From positions 62,001-126,000 of the forward strand of contig NZ_JACBFP010000008.1 of NCBI RefSeq assembly GCF_021401085.1: 64,000 nucleotides of DNA, given 5' to 3'. Below are positions 1-9,679 of the stretch, in pieces (position 1 is the stretch's first letter; every line of letters starts with the position of its first letter). Under the pieces are notes generated by a model. The model was not told where the DNA came from. It was given only the letters and a program-made list of their open reading frames with translations, and made no database searches. The position numbers and the translations under genes are program-made. This stretch comes from Chryseobacterium sp. R2A-55. Its GTDB lineage: Bacteria; Bacteroidota; Bacteroidia; Flavobacteriales; Weeksellaceae.

Positions 1-318
1 TTAGAGGGAAGCATTACTACAGAAGAAAAAGATGAGATTTCGGAAAGAATTTTCAGCATCATTCATGATCAAAAATATTCAAAATACTTTCTTGAAAATC
101 AAACCATTATCAACGAAAAAGACATTATGATTTCAGAGCATGGCGAATCGAAAACCGTCCGTCCAGACCGAATGATTGAAACCGAAAACGGATACATTAT
201 CCTGGATTTCAAGACGGGAGCCGAAAAGGAAAAACACCAAACCCAAATCGATGGGTATAAATCGGTTCTGGAAAAATTGGGCAAAACCGTTTTGGAAACT
301 GAAATTATCTATATTTAA
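1..318 (+). CDS. C-terminal end of a UvrD/RecB-like helicase-nuclease (partial)
   Basis: The reading frame is open from base 1, so only the last 105 residues are in the window. The end carries the pattern of a PD-(D/E)XK nuclease domain of the RecB/AddA type: VRPDRMIE (the catalytic Asp), then YIILDFKTG (Asp and Lys of the DxK part), then HQTQIDGYKSVL, the usual helix after the active site. In this family such a domain sits at the end of a UvrD-like helicase that processes DNA ends during recombinational repair. The helicase part lies outside the window. It converges on lepB, with a shared terminator between them. Confidence 0.75.
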   Translation, partial: LEGSITTEEKDEISERIFSIIHDQKYSKYFLENQTIINEKDIMISEHGESKTVRPDRMIETENGYIILDFKTGAEKEKHQTQIDGYKSVLEKLGKTVLETEIIYI

Positions 319-326
319 AAATAAAA

Positions 327-352
327 AAAGGGACCAGTCAACCGGTCCCTTT
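327..352. terminator. Bidirectional hairpin terminator between the nuclease gene and lepB
   Basis: Stem GGGACC (330-335) and GGTCCC (344-349), flanked by an A-run on the left and Ts on the right, so that it can work on both strands. It sits between two convergent stop codons. Confidence 0.75.
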
Positions 353-357
353 AATTT

Positions 358-2007
358 CTATTCCTGCTCCTCCTTTTTCCTGAATAAATTGACAAAGAAT
401 TCCCAACCGAAAAACAGCACCAAAACGCCTACTGCAACCCACCAATAAGAGGTTTTGTGGGCTTCTCCGGTATTGGTTGCTTTGAACATTCTGTCCCACC
501 TCACCTTGAACGGCGCCTGATAAGTAGAACCCGAATCTGTAAATACTCCCTGTAAACTCATCCAAGTAAACATCGGTTTTCCAACGATATTCTCTTCCGG
601 CACGAAACCGAAAAATCTCGCATCCAAAGACGCATCGCGGTTGTCACCAATCATCATGTAATAATCCTGTTTGATGGTGTACTGATTGGTTTCCTGACCA
701 TTGACGAAGATTTTTCCGTTCCTGTTTTCCAGTTTGTTGTGTTCATATTCCGATATGATCCACTGATATTCCGGCAAAGTTTCCTGATTCAAAGTCACCA
801 CATCGCCTTTTTTCGGAATTTTCAGCGGACCATACCAATCCTGATTCCATTTTCTATTGATCGGGAAAATTGATTGTGCGCTATCAATATTTTTGGTGTA
901 ACCGTCTCTCGCCGCATTAAGTTTATAACCAATCGCCGCAGAATCTTTTGGCCAAATGTGTTCCTTCATGTCAATAATCTGTGGAAGTGCTTTGATTTCT
1001 TTCGCCGTCTGATCCGTTAAACCCTGGAAATCATAGACAAATCCTTCATTGGTTTGATATTCCTGAAGCGGCAAAAATCCGTATTTGTTATACAATGCAG
1101 GAACATCCAGCTGACTTCCGGCGTGCGCGATGAATTTGTGCTGTTCCTGCTGGTCTCCCAAAATTGTTTCAGGTTTACCATTGACAAAAAGTCTTCCTGC
1201 CCTCATTTCAATGACGTCACCCGCCACTGCAACGCAACGTTTTACATAAGGATCTTTTCTGTCAATTGCCGTGTGCACCGAATCTTGGGGATAATTAAAA
1301 ACCACGATATCATTTTTCTGTGGTTTGTTGAATTGCAATAACCTCCAATAAGGAAGTTTCACTGCATCCACATAGGATTTGGGATCATCTTTAGGGTTTC
1401 CTTTTTGTCCGGTATCCATGATCGTCCCCTGCAAAAACGGAATAGCTAAAGGCCGCATCGGCATTCGGTAACCATAACTCCACTTATTCACGAAGAGGAA
1501 ATCGCCCACCAAAAGTGTCCGCTCCATGGAACCTGTCGGAATACCAAACGGTTGCGTCACGAAGATGTGGACAATAGTCGCAAAAACAACCGCGAACGTA
1601 ATAGAACCGGCGAAAGTGTCTTTCTTTCTGGCATTTTTTTCCTCTTCACTCAGATAAAGATCTTCTTCACTTTCCACTTCAGCATCTTTGGAATAATTCA
1701 CCGTTGCCATATAAATAAACGGAAGAATCACCGTCAATAAAACCTGTGTGAATTTGGATTTCCCAAAATGCTTCATCAGGAAAAGGTGAAAAACCGTCAT
1801 CATGATCGGTCCGATAATCGGCAAATACGCCAATGCAACCCACCATTTCGGGTGCTTGGTTTCCTTCTGAATAATGAGATAATTGTAAAACGGCACCAAT
1901 GCCAATAACGGATGGTAACCCATCTTTTTGAACAATTTCCAGGTGGAAACTCCCATCAAAAGGGAAAGGATGACAATGTAAAAGGTATAGGTAAGAATAT
2001 AGTCCAT
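358..2007 (-). CDS. lepB: Signal peptidase I
   Basis: Membrane serine protease that removes signal peptides from exported proteins. Membrane segments are predicted near residues 5-22, 57-75, 88-103 and 132-150. The catalytic serine is Ser160 in the motif PTGSM, and the general base is Lys256 in YVKRCVAVAGD. The late conserved box MIGDNRDASLDARFFG is also present. At 549 residues it is much longer than the E. coli enzyme (about 324). The extra length comes from the additional N-terminal membrane region and a long insert between the Lys box and the GDNRD box, as is usual in Flavobacteriia. dapB lies upstream on the same strand. Confidence 0.95.
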   Translation of the reverse strand: MDYILTYTFYIVILSLLMGVSTWKLFKKMGYHPLLALVPFYNYLIIQKETKHPKWWVALAYLPIIGPIMMTVFHLFLMKHFGKSKFTQVLLTVILPFIYMATVNYSKDAEVESEEDLYLSEEEKNARKKDTFAGSITFAVVFATIVHIFVTQPFGIPTGSMERTLLVGDFLFVNKWSYGYRMPMRPLAIPFLQGTIMDTGQKGNPKDDPKSYVDAVKLPYWRLLQFNKPQKNDIVVFNYPQDSVHTAIDRKDPYVKRCVAVAGDVIEMRAGRLFVNGKPETILGDQQEQHKFIAHAGSQLDVPALYNKYGFLPLQEYQTNEGFVYDFQGLTDQTAKEIKALPQIIDMKEHIWPKDSAAIGYKLNAARDGYTKNIDSAQSIFPINRKWNQDWYGPLKIPKKGDVVTLNQETLPEYQWIISEYEHNKLENRNGKIFVNGQETNQYTIKQDYYMMIGDNRDASLDARFFGFVPEENIVGKPMFTWMSLQGVFTDSGSTYQAPFKVRWDRMFKATNTGEAHKTSYWWVAVGVLVLFFGWEFFVNLFRKKEEQE

Positions 2008-2148
2008 AATTTTGGGTTTTGGCAGCCTGCTCCTGGAGACCGGCTTTTTGAGATTAGTTTATTCTTCTAAGTTTTTGTTACAGTTTGACAAGCTATCAGC
2101 AAAGTGCAAGGGTTGGAAATACAAGATCTGTTACTCATCAGTCATTAC

Positions 2149-2850
2149 TCATGAAAAAAGCACGTCCTTCATCGAGAAATTCCCTTTTTTCCCCTTAATC
2201 CATTCTGCGGCGATTACCGCGCCCAAAGCGAATCCGTTTCGGTTGAAGGCAGTATGTTTGATTTCGATTTCATCCACCTCACTCCGGTAAAAAATGCTGT
2301 GTGTTCCGGGAACCTCATCTTCACGGATGGCGAAAATTCCAAGTTCATTTCCTTTGGTTTCATCGAGTTTCCAGCCGGTGAATCTTTTATCGTTTCTGAT
2401 GATTCCTTCCGCCAAAGATATTGCGGTGCCACTTGGTGCGTCCTTTTTGTGGGTGTGGTGGATTTCCTCCAACTGAACATGATATTCGCTGAAGTTTTTC
2501 ATCAGATCTGCCAATTTCTCATTCAGGGCAAAAAACAGATTCACACCCAAACTGAAGTTGGAACCATATAAAAACGCGGCATTGTTTTCGGTGGCAATAT
2601 TTTCGATTTCGGGTTTTCTTTCCAGCCAGCCTGTTGTTCCGCAAATTACCGGAATCTTATTTTCAAGGCAGAATTTAATATTTTCAAACGCCACTTCCGG
2701 ATTTGAAAACTCAATGACCACATCAGGATTGTTCAGGTTTCCGGCGGTGGGAGTTTCGTTGAGTTTCGCCACAATTTCATGACCTCTGCTGCCGGCAATT
2801 TCACCGATGATTTTCCCCATTTTTCCGTATCCCACTATTGCGATTTTCAT
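2149..2850 (-). CDS. dapB: 4-hydroxy-tetrahydrodipicolinate reductase
   Basis: Reduces 4-hydroxy-tetrahydrodipicolinate with NAD(P)H in the lysine / diaminopimelate pathway, in the cytoplasm. The N-terminus IAIVGYGKMGKIIGE is the nucleotide-binding GxGxMG fold. VIEFSNPE and ICGTTGW match the family, and EIHHTHKKDAPSGTA is the diagnostic substrate-binding motif with its His pair and Lys. At 233 residues it is slightly shorter than the usual 240-270, as in other Bacteroidota. It lies just upstream of lepB on the same strand with about 140 bases between them. Confidence 0.95.
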   Translation of the reverse strand: MKIAIVGYGKMGKIIGEIAGSRGHEIVAKLNETPTAGNLNNPDVVIEFSNPEVAFENIKFCLENKIPVICGTTGWLERKPEIENIATENNAAFLYGSNFSLGVNLFFALNEKLADLMKNFSEYHVQLEEIHHTHKKDAPSGTAISLAEGIIRNDKRFTGWKLDETKGNELGIFAIREDEVPGTHSIFYRSEVDEIEIKHTAFNRNGFALGAVIAAEWIKGKKGNFSMKDVLFS

Positions 2851-3065
2851 GTTCTATATTTTAAATATGCTGCTGTTTCCTTTCACTTCAATGACATTAA
2901 TTGAAGACTGGCAACTGGTCCGGTGACCTTTAAGTTTGGATTCATCTAAACTTAAGGATGATGATTCAACCTGAAGAAGCCCATCCTTCACCTTTCCGAT
3001 TCCAGTATTTACTCAATCTTCAAATCTGAATTTTTTATTAAATTTTAAAACCGGAATTTCATGTT

Positions 3066-3695
3066 CTAAAATCTGTAATTCAGACTCAACCCCGCTTTCG
3101 CGGTCTGATTACTGAACTCATCAAAAATCACCGCCGGTTTAAAAGCCAGATCCGGATCTTTTCTACCTTCATATAAATGTGCATCCACCACCGCATCCAC
3201 GATATTCAGCACATAAATCAGTCCTGTGATGGCGATGGCATAATCACGCTGTCTTTTTTGCCGGTCCTGAACACGACCTAAAGCTTCTGCCGTAATTCCC
3301 GGGATGTCTGAAAATTCATGCGGTTGTCCGTTCAGTTGGGCGATGAACGCATTTCTGTAACGCGTATATTGGTTTTGGTTCCAGATGGCGATTCCCACGC
3401 CGGTTCCGATTGCTCCCCAGACGATGGGGATTTTCCAGTATTTTTTGTTGTAATATTGACCGAGTCCCGGCAGAACCGCTGAATACAAACCGGCTTTCGT
3501 CGGGTTAAAATTCATGGTTTTCGCAGGTGCATTGGATTTCTGAATATCGGTCAGCACCGCAATTTCAGATTTCGGTTGTACCGCTGAAAGGGAGTCTTTT
3601 GGATGATTTTCAACGCGAATGCTGTCGTTTGGATTGACTTGTGCGGTAATCTTAAAAGAAAATATCAGAAAGAAAATGACCGTGAATTTCCTCAT
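3066..3695 (-). CDS. DUF5683 family membrane protein downstream of parB
   Basis: 209 residues with an N-terminal signal peptide (about 1-18, ending ITAQ). The central box contains SAVLPGLGQYYNKKYWKIP followed by hydrophobic segments near residues 90-107 and 150-167. This is the layout of DUF5683, a family found next to parAB in many Bacteroidota. Its function is not known. Its start codon overlaps the parB stop by one base (TAATG), so the two are translationally coupled. Confidence 0.85.
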   Translation of the reverse strand: MRKFTVIFFLIFSFKITAQVNPNDSIRVENHPKDSLSAVQPKSEIAVLTDIQKSNAPAKTMNFNPTKAGLYSAVLPGLGQYYNKKYWKIPIVWGAIGTGVGIAIWNQNQYTRYRNAFIAQLNGQPHEFSDIPGITAEALGRVQDRQKRQRDYAIAITGLIYVLNIVDAVVDAHLYEGRKDPDLAFKPAVIFDEFSNQTAKAGLSLNYRF

Positions 3696-4582
3696 TATTT
3701 AAAGTGTGAGAGAATGTTTTCCAATTCCTGCTCGTTTTTGAAATCGAGAACGATTTTTCCCTTTTTACCGTTGGCGGAAGCTTTAATTTCTACGTTCACT
3801 TCCAAAATATCAGCAAGATTTTTTTCCGCTTTTTTGTAATGATTGGGAATCGGTTTTTTGCTTTTCGGTGCAGATTGTTTTGGATTTTTCAACAGGTTGG
3901 CTTCCAGTTCAGCCTGTCGGACACTCCAATTATTTTTGATTATCTTCTCAAAAAGAATTTTTTGACTTTCAGGATCTTCCAAACTGAGAATGGCTCTGCC
4001 GTGCCCTGCGGAAATCTCGCCGCTCCGGATCGCGTTCTGTACATCGGGATTCAATCTGAGCAAACGGATGGAATTGGTAATTGTACTTCTTTCCTTCCCT
4101 ACTCTTTGGCTCAAGTTTTCCTGGGTCATTCCGATTTCTTCGAGCAATCTCTGGTAAGTGAGTGCAATTTCAATGGCGTCTAAATCTTCACGCTGGATGT
4201 TTTCCACCAAAGCCATTTCGAGCAATTCCTGGTCATTGACCAAACGGATATAGGCCGGAACCGTTTCCAAGCCGGCTATTTTACTTGCCCGGAAACGCCT
4301 CTCACCCGAAATGATTTCAAATTTGTCTCCATCTTTTCTTAAAGTAATCGGCTGTATCACTCCCAGATTTTTAATGGATTGCGCCAAATCGTTCAACGCT
4401 TTCTCATCGAAATAAGTTCTTGGCTGCGAAGCGTTGGGATAGATATCTTCCAAGGATACCTCCACTATGTTTCCCACGAACTTATCAGCACCTTCATCTG
4501 TGGCAGAATTCACAGTAGCTTTTGATTCGGCACTCAGGATTGCTCCCAAACCGCGTCCCATTGCCCTTTTTTTGTCTTTCAT
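3695..4582 (-). CDS. parB: Chromosome partitioning protein ParB
   Basis: DNA-binding CTPase that loads on parS sites near the origin and recruits ParA and SMC. The order is an N-terminal tail (GRGLGAIL), the ParB/Srx domain (SLEDIYPNASQPR, ISGERRFRASKIAGL with the GERRxRA CTP-binding motif, LVENIQREDLDAIEIA), the helix-turn-helix (GKERSTITNSIRLL, ISAGHGRAIL) and a C-terminal dimer region. At 295 residues it has normal length. It lies downstream of parA with about 60 bases between them. No parS site was found by eye in this window. Confidence 0.95.
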   Translation of the reverse strand: MKDKKRAMGRGLGAILSAESKATVNSATDEGADKFVGNIVEVSLEDIYPNASQPRTYFDEKALNDLAQSIKNLGVIQPITLRKDGDKFEIISGERRFRASKIAGLETVPAYIRLVNDQELLEMALVENIQREDLDAIEIALTYQRLLEEIGMTQENLSQRVGKERSTITNSIRLLRLNPDVQNAIRSGEISAGHGRAILSLEDPESQKILFEKIIKNNWSVRQAELEANLLKNPKQSAPKSKKPIPNHYKKAEKNLADILEVNVEIKASANGKKGKIVLDFKNEQELENILSHFK

Positions 4583-4643
4583 AATGCTGTCTTCCTCCTT
4601 GAATGCTCTGCCAAAGGGCGGAAATTTTTCAAAGGAATTTATT

Positions 4644-5417
4644 TTAGTTCTTTACTAAATTTTCATTTTTCAGTACCACTTCTTCGGCCAACTGAAGGTA
4701 TTGGATGGCTCCTTTGCTTTCCGCATCGTAGTTCAGGATACTTTCACCAAAACTTGGCGCCTCGCTCAATCTCACATTTCTGCTGATAATGGTTTCGAAA
4801 ACCATTTCGGGGAAATGGGCGCTTACCTCTTCCACCACCTGATTGGAAAGCCGAAGTCTGGAATCAAACATGGTCAGCAGCAAACCTTCAATATCCAAAT
4901 CTTTGTTGTGGATTTTCTGCACGTTTTTGATGGTGTTCAACAGTTTACCGAGACCTTCCAAAGCAAAATATTCGCACTGAATAGGAATAATCACAGAATC
5001 AGCGGCAGTTAAAGCATTCACGGTGATCAGACCCAAACTCGGCGCACAGTCGATGATGATGTAGTCATACTCATCCCGCACCGATTTTAGGGCTTCTTTT
5101 AGCATGTACTCGCGGTTTTCACGATCAACCAGTTCAATTTCTGCGGCCACCAAATCGATGTGTGAAGGAATGATATCCAAATTTGGTGAAGCTGTTTTCT
5201 GCACACATTCTTTCGCTTCTGCACTCTGCTCCAAAAGGTTGTAGGTGGAAAATTCCGACTGCTCAATTCCCAATCCGGAAGTAGCATTTGCTTGCGGATC
5301 TGCGTCAATGATCAGGATTTTCTTCTCCAGAACACCCAATGCTGCGGCAAGATTTACCGCAGTGGTGGTTTTCCCCACTCCGCCTTTCTGATTGGCAATA
5401 CCAATGATTTTAGCCAT
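4644..5417 (-). CDS. parA: Chromosome partitioning ATPase ParA/Soj
   Basis: Deviant Walker ATPase that works with ParB in origin segregation. KGGVGKTTTAVNLA (residues 11-24) is the deviant Walker A box with the signature Lys. IIDADPQANATSGLG is the A' motif and YIIIDCAPSLGLITVNAL is the Walker B region. 257 residues is the standard chromosomal ParA length. It starts the parA-parB-DUF5683 operon. Confidence 0.95.
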   Translation of the reverse strand: MAKIIGIANQKGGVGKTTTAVNLAAALGVLEKKILIIDADPQANATSGLGIEQSEFSTYNLLEQSAEAKECVQKTASPNLDIIPSHIDLVAAEIELVDRENREYMLKEALKSVRDEYDYIIIDCAPSLGLITVNALTAADSVIIPIQCEYFALEGLGKLLNTIKNVQKIHNKDLDIEGLLLTMFDSRLRLSNQVVEEVSAHFPEMVFETIISRNVRLSEAPSFGESILNYDAESKGAIQYLQLAEEVVLKNENLVKN

Positions 5418-5587
5418 TCTTTAAATTTTAATCATCAAAAATACACTTTTTTCCGAGTTTCAAATAGTTGACGCATCCTGAAATTTGGTTAAAATACTGT
5501 TAATTAACCATTTACTACAAAAAAAAATTATCCACAAAAAATCGTTTTCTGTGGATAACTGCCTATATGAAGGATTGGCTGTGTAAA

Positions 5588-6418
5588 TTACTGAAACTGC
5601 ATGGTAACCGGGAATTTAAAGTAACTCCTCACGTTTTCACCGCCAAGTTTTGCCGGAATCCATTTTCCACGAACCGAACGTATGGTTTTTTCCGCTTCGC
5701 GATTAAAAGTCGCATTGGGTCCGCTGGCTTTCACATCACTGATCGTGCCGTCTTTTTCTACGATAAAGGTCACCGTGGTTTTCACCACTTCGCCAGTTCC
5801 ATCCATCGCTGAAGTATCAAAACTGCTGACCACTTTATTTCTGAAGGCGTTGATCCCGCCAATGAATTCCGCAGAAACGTCAACAGCGGTTTTGGGAGTG
5901 TTGTCAACCGGTTTCTCAGTTTTAACATCCGGAGTTTGATTTGCCGGAAGGTCAATAACCGGAGGAACATATTGAGTTAAGGGTGGATCACCTACCACAT
6001 CCTGAATTCCTGCAACGGAATGATCATAATCGGCCTGTTTCGGCATCACCTTATCAAATTTTGCATCCCGGGTCGGGTCAGGAACCCGCGAATCAAGGGT
6101 ATTCACTTTTGCCTGTGGCGGAACCACCGGCTGCACTACTGGCGGAGTATCTTCTGGCTGATCTACAATATCCAGTACAAAAGGACCTGCTGAAGTATCA
6201 ATAGGTGTTACAGGTGAATCTGCGAAATAATGCGCCACAAGGGGAGTCAGTGCAAAAAGCGCAAACACTCCAATTCCAATCAACATCGATTTGGTAAGGA
6301 TGCTGTCGGCTTCATTTCGCAAGACATAAGCTCCGTAATCTTTGTTTCTGCCCTGGAACAGGACTTCATCAAATTTATTTTCCTGGTTTTGAAATAGATG
6401 TTTCATCTCATTAATCAT
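5588..6418 (-). CDS. tonB: Energy transducer TonB
   Basis: Inner-membrane-anchored protein that carries proton-motive-force energy to outer-membrane receptors such as SusC-type proteins. It has a short cytoplasmic part with DYGAYVLRNEAD, one membrane helix (about 44-65), a proline-rich periplasmic stretch (DTPPVVQPVVPPQ and onwards), and a TonB C-terminal domain ending GGENVRSYFKFPVTMQFQ with the conserved VEKDGTISDVKASG segment. The start might instead be the Met four codons later. Bacteroidota carry several tonB genes, and the partner receptor cannot be told from this locus. Confidence 0.9.
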   Translation of the reverse strand: MINEMKHLFQNQENKFDEVLFQGRNKDYGAYVLRNEADSILTKSMLIGIGVFALFALTPLVAHYFADSPVTPIDTSAGPFVLDIVDQPEDTPPVVQPVVPPQAKVNTLDSRVPDPTRDAKFDKVMPKQADYDHSVAGIQDVVGDPPLTQYVPPVIDLPANQTPDVKTEKPVDNTPKTAVDVSAEFIGGINAFRNKVVSSFDTSAMDGTGEVVKTTVTFIVEKDGTISDVKASGPNATFNREAEKTIRSVRGKWIPAKLGGENVRSYFKFPVTMQFQ

Positions 6419-6652
6419 TTTAAGGGTTGGGTATTCACTTAACGAGAAATATCATTTTAGCAATGAATTTTTACACGCAATTAAACATTATCAAAATCAA
6501 GACCAAAATTTTGATTTTTCCCCATTAAAATTATTTTATTCATAACAATACGGAAATAACCCCAACAAAGTTGGGTTCAGATCAATCGCCAGATGTTTTG
6601 TAAAAATACTGCGGTAAAGCGTGCGAAATTTTGAAAAGCCGAAGCAAACGAT

Positions 6653-7306
6653 TCAGTTTCCGGAAAATGTTTTCACCAAGATCAAAATGGCAATCACGAA
6701 GAAGAGAATCGCCAGGATCACCCTCATTCCTCTGGATTGCCCTCCAGGATTGATTCGGGTTGGCTTCTGTGGTTTAAATATTTCTTCCAGATCACTCCTG
6801 AACTGTTCCCGTTCATTATCGAAGGTTTCGGTAATGGTGATTCCCTGCACCACGGTTTTATTCAAAAGCGTGTTTGTGGCATGAAGGAGAAGCTGGAATT
6901 CTCCCTCCTTGAATTCGGTGATTTTAAAGACCCTTTCTCCGTAGCCTTTTTCCAATCCGAAAGGTAAGATCTTCACCACATCGGCGTTATTCGTATGCCA
7001 GTTGATGATGACTTCCTCCCCTTTTTTCACCCGGATCTTATTGGCCGAGAAAGTTCTGATGGATGGCGGCAAGGTCGGCCGGTAACTTCTTTGCAGATGC
7101 GCCAGATTTTCGTCGTAAATCCTGCGTCTTTCGGGCTCGCTCAACATTTCATACGCTTCCTGGATTTCCCGGAACCGGTCAGAAAAAAAATCGTCATTGG
7201 GATTTTTATCGGGGTGGTATTTTAAGGACAACTTCCGGTATGCTTTCTTGATGTCTTCATCGGAAGCATTGGATTTTATACCCAGAAAATAATAATAATC
7301 TTTCAT
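6653..7306 (-). CDS. J-domain membrane protein
   Basis: The N-terminus is a J domain: residues 3-65, with the HPD motif at 31-33 that stimulates the ATPase of DnaK. A middle region of about 85 residues ([19 protein letters not shown]) looks like a small beta domain, and a single membrane helix ends the protein (about 195-213). It lacks the zinc-finger and C-terminal substrate domains of DnaJ, so it is a specialised J-protein that probably recruits DnaK to the membrane. The substrate is unknown. Confidence 0.85.
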   Translation of the reverse strand: MKDYYYFLGIKSNASDEDIKKAYRKLSLKYHPDKNPNDDFFSDRFREIQEAYEMLSEPERRRIYDENLAHLQRSYRPTLPPSIRTFSANKIRVKKGEEVIINWHTNNADVVKILPFGLEKGYGERVFKITEFKEGEFQLLLHATNTLLNKTVVQGITITETFDNEREQFRSDLEEIFKPQKPTRINPGGQSRGMRVILAILFFVIAILILVKTFSGN

Positions 7307-7511
7307 CTTAGAATTGCGGGACGTGAGACGCGACGTGCAAAAATAGGGTTTTATAAAATAATTTTAACGCAACGCAGAAAAGAATCAGTTCATTGACACG
7401 GCATCCTCCTAAAAATTGGTGCAGCTCCATGAACTTTTAATTACGTCCACCGAGTCACAAAAATCGCTGAAAACGGGGTAATCTGCAAAAGAAAAGCGGC
7501 AGCAATACAAC

Positions 7512-7550
7512 AAAAAAGCGAACAAAAGTGTCTGCCCTTATTCGCTTTTT
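7512..7550 (-). terminator. Hairpin terminator overlapping the end of the small membrane protein gene
   Basis: AAAAAGCGAA (541-550 read on the minus strand) pairs with TTCGCTTTTTT (512-522), giving a stem followed by a T-run on the minus strand. The stem includes the last codons and the stop of the gene ending at 7538. Confidence 0.7.
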
Positions 7551-7879
7551 CCAAAAAACCCAGTAGTTTCACAGCGTTTTTTCCACAATTCTTTCAGCCG
7601 TTGTTTTTCTTCCTCACTCATTCCGCAATGTTCTTCCTTCATCTGCCTGAATTTTTCTTTTGCCCTCCATCCTTTTCCGTGCTTTCCTCCGAAACCGCCA
7701 AACAGGATCTTACTCAGCACCAAAATCCCCATTGCCTGCCAAAAAGTGACGGCCTTCACCCCTGTAATTTCCGGCAGCAGCAGATTCCAAAGCCACATTA
7801 CTATCGCGGTCACCGCAAAGAACATCGCGATTCCACCAATCACGAAAAGCGCTATTTTTCCTTTAAAATTATTGCTCAT
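7538..7879 (-). CDS. Small membrane protein downstream of an ECF sigma factor
   Basis: 113 residues. Hydrophobic segments lie at about 9-33 and 45-62, followed by a Gly/His/Lys-rich linker (GGFGGKHGKGW) and a charged C-terminal helix rich in Glu and Lys with two Cys. The gene begins 4 bases after the sigma factor gene ends, so the two are co-transcribed. That position suggests it might act as a membrane-bound modulator of the sigma factor, but this is inferred from position only. Confidence 0.65.
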   Translation of the reverse strand: MSNNFKGKIALFVIGGIAMFFAVTAIVMWLWNLLLPEITGVKAVTFWQAMGILVLSKILFGGFGGKHGKGWRAKEKFRQMKEEHCGMSEEEKQRLKELWKKRCETTGFFGKSE

Positions 7880-7883
7880 TTCC

Positions 7884-8459
7884 TTAATCTTTCAAATCTT
7901 TATACAAACCCAGCATCCGTTTCCGCAGATGTTTCACCGCATAATTTTTTCTACTGATGATGGTTTTGATGTTTTCTCCCTGCTCATCGGCGATTTCCTT
8001 CAATTTTCTGCCTTCCATTTCGGTCTCCACGAAAACCAGCCGCTGATTCTCGGGTAATTCGTCCAAAGCCGCAAAAAGCTGTTTCCAGACCTCCTCGCGA
8101 AACGCCAACAGTTCAGGATTTTCAGAGTCATCCAGCAACAAAATATCTTTCACCGAAAAACTTCCGTCTTCGTCCACATACACGAAATCCTCCAAATTAT
8201 CGGTCGTCTTTTTCCGGTATTTATCAATGATTTTATTATTCGATACCCGGTACAGCCAACCGCCGACATTCACAATTTCGCCGATATTGGTCAGATTGCT
8301 GAACTGGTACCAAACCTCCTGCAAAATATCTTCCGCATCCTCTGTATTGCGCACTTTCGGCCGGATAAAAGACATCAGTTTCCCGCCGTAATTTTTTACG
8401 GTTTGAGCAATCAGACTATCTTTTTCGGTTTGCGACATCGAGGCCAATTCCAGTTCCAT
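7884..8459 (-). CDS. ECF-type RNA polymerase sigma factor
   Basis: 191 residues. Region 2 is visible as NTEDAEDILQEVWYQF and GGWLYRVSNNKIIDKYRK, the helices that bind the -10 element and core polymerase. After an acidic linker (YVDEDGSF and LLLDDSENPE), region 4 reads LDELPENQRLVFVETEMEG followed by a helix-turn-helix with IADEQGENIKTIISRKNYAVKHLRKRM. It forms a two-gene unit with the small membrane protein downstream. No classical anti-sigma factor with a cupin or FecR domain is next to it. Confidence 0.9.
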   Translation of the reverse strand: MELELASMSQTEKDSLIAQTVKNYGGKLMSFIRPKVRNTEDAEDILQEVWYQFSNLTNIGEIVNVGGWLYRVSNNKIIDKYRKKTTDNLEDFVYVDEDGSFSVKDILLLDDSENPELLAFREEVWKQLFAALDELPENQRLVFVETEMEGRKLKEIADEQGENIKTIISRKNYAVKHLRKRMLGLYKDLKD

Positions 8460-8668
8460 ACCGGGAAAGACGACCGGAATTTCATTTTACTTTAAGGGGT
8501 GGATATTTTTTTGAGCAGCCGAATTTCCGACTTCTTCCAAGAGCCGTCCCGCTTTCGCTGTCAGCCGATGTGTTGGGCTGCATGGAGACAGGCAAGGCTA
8601 TGTCTTTTTTGAGATTCCGATTTCGCTCAATCCCTAAAAAAGGATGCCACTGCAACCGGGATTTAAAA

Positions 8669-9109
8669 TCAGCTTTCCGCCAGATTTTTCAAAAATGCGA
8701 AACCTTTGTTAAAACCGTTGTCCATGTATTCCTTATATTCCTGCATGGTATGCGTGATGGCGCGAAGTTCGGTGGTTGTTTCATCAATCGCGCGCAGAAA
8801 GTATTTTTCTTCGGTACCGCTCCATTCCATCACTTCGCGGCTTTTGGTATCTTCCACTCCATTCTGAAAAGTTCCCAAATGGCGGAAAATCACTTCATTC
8901 GGCTCATTTAAACTCATGATGGTGGAGACCATTCCGTTTCCGGTTTTGTCCAGAAAGTAGGTTTTTCCGCCCACTTGCCAGTCGGATTTCAGGGTAGAAC
9001 CCTCATCGAAAAACCTGGTCCATTGAGAATAAGATTCCTGATTCCACAGCAAGTTCCACACTTTTTGGATGGGCGCATTGATGATGATGCTATAGTCTAA
9101 GGTTTCCAT
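8669..9109 (-). CDS. SRPBCC family protein (AHSA1-like), copy 1
   Basis: 146 residues with the START/Bet v1-like fold pattern of the AHSA1/YndB group: IIINAPIQKVWNLLWNQESYSQWTRFF at the start and a long C-terminal helix ending GFNKGFAFLKNLAES. Such proteins have a hydrophobic cavity, and their ligands here are unknown. It is most similar to the next gene (9152-9562), so the pair probably arose by tandem duplication. Neighbouring VOC/PhnB genes form a common accompaniment in Bacteroidota. Confidence 0.8.
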   Translation of the reverse strand: METLDYSIIINAPIQKVWNLLWNQESYSQWTRFFDEGSTLKSDWQVGGKTYFLDKTGNGMVSTIMSLNEPNEVIFRHLGTFQNGVEDTKSREVMEWSGTEEKYFLRAIDETTTELRAITHTMQEYKEYMDNGFNKGFAFLKNLAES

Positions 9110-9151
9110 GACGGTATTTGAGATTAAGATTAAAGTTGAGATTGAGGATTT

Positions 9152-9562
9152 CTAATTTTCTGACAATTCTTTGATTTTTGTAAAAATATTGGGAATATAA
9201 TCATTATAAAACTCCACAAACTCATCCAAGGCATTGATTTCAGTTTTCAGGAGGGTTCCATTTTCGGTCGGCTCGAAAAAGTAAGTGACTTCAGAATCCG
9301 TCCAGTTTTGCGGATCCAATTTTCCTGCCATAATCCAGCCGAGATGCTTCATTTTGAGTTCACGATTCGGAATATTGGTTTCCACACGGTTATACATTCC
9401 GTTGTTGTCTTTGTCAAAAAACTTCATTTCGGAACCGGTTTCCCAATTTCCTTCATAGCGGTGACCGGGAGTCCATTTTCCATAGGTCTCTGCACTCCAC
9501 ATGGTTTCCCAGACTTTCTCAGGAGTGGCATTGATCGCAGTTTCAAATTCCAGTTGTTTCAT
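9152..9562 (-). CDS. SRPBCC family protein (AHSA1-like), copy 2
   Basis: 136 residues with the same layout as the previous gene: ETAINATPEKVWETMWSAE at the N-terminus (compare the INAPIQKVWNLLW stretch in the neighbour), a W-rich middle and a C-terminal amphipathic helix. Ligand and role are unknown. The gap of 42 bases and the same strand suggest one transcript with the gene ending at 8669. Confidence 0.8.
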   Translation of the reverse strand: MKQLEFETAINATPEKVWETMWSAETYGKWTPGHRYEGNWETGSEMKFFDKDNNGMYNRVETNIPNRELKMKHLGWIMAGKLDPQNWTDSEVTYFFEPTENGTLLKTEINALDEFVEFYNDYIPNIFTKIKELSEN

Positions 9563-9679
9563 TTCACTGTTTATATTTCACGCAGTTCAAAAGAATACAC
9601 GATGAGTCACCTAAAGTATTAATTCAAAACAGCAAAAATCCCTGTAATTCCATTATAATTCCAAAGATGCTGCTCAATT

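Noticed and set aside
3695..5417. Replication origin near parAB
   Set aside because: No DnaA box cluster, dnaA gene or parS site was recognised near the operon.
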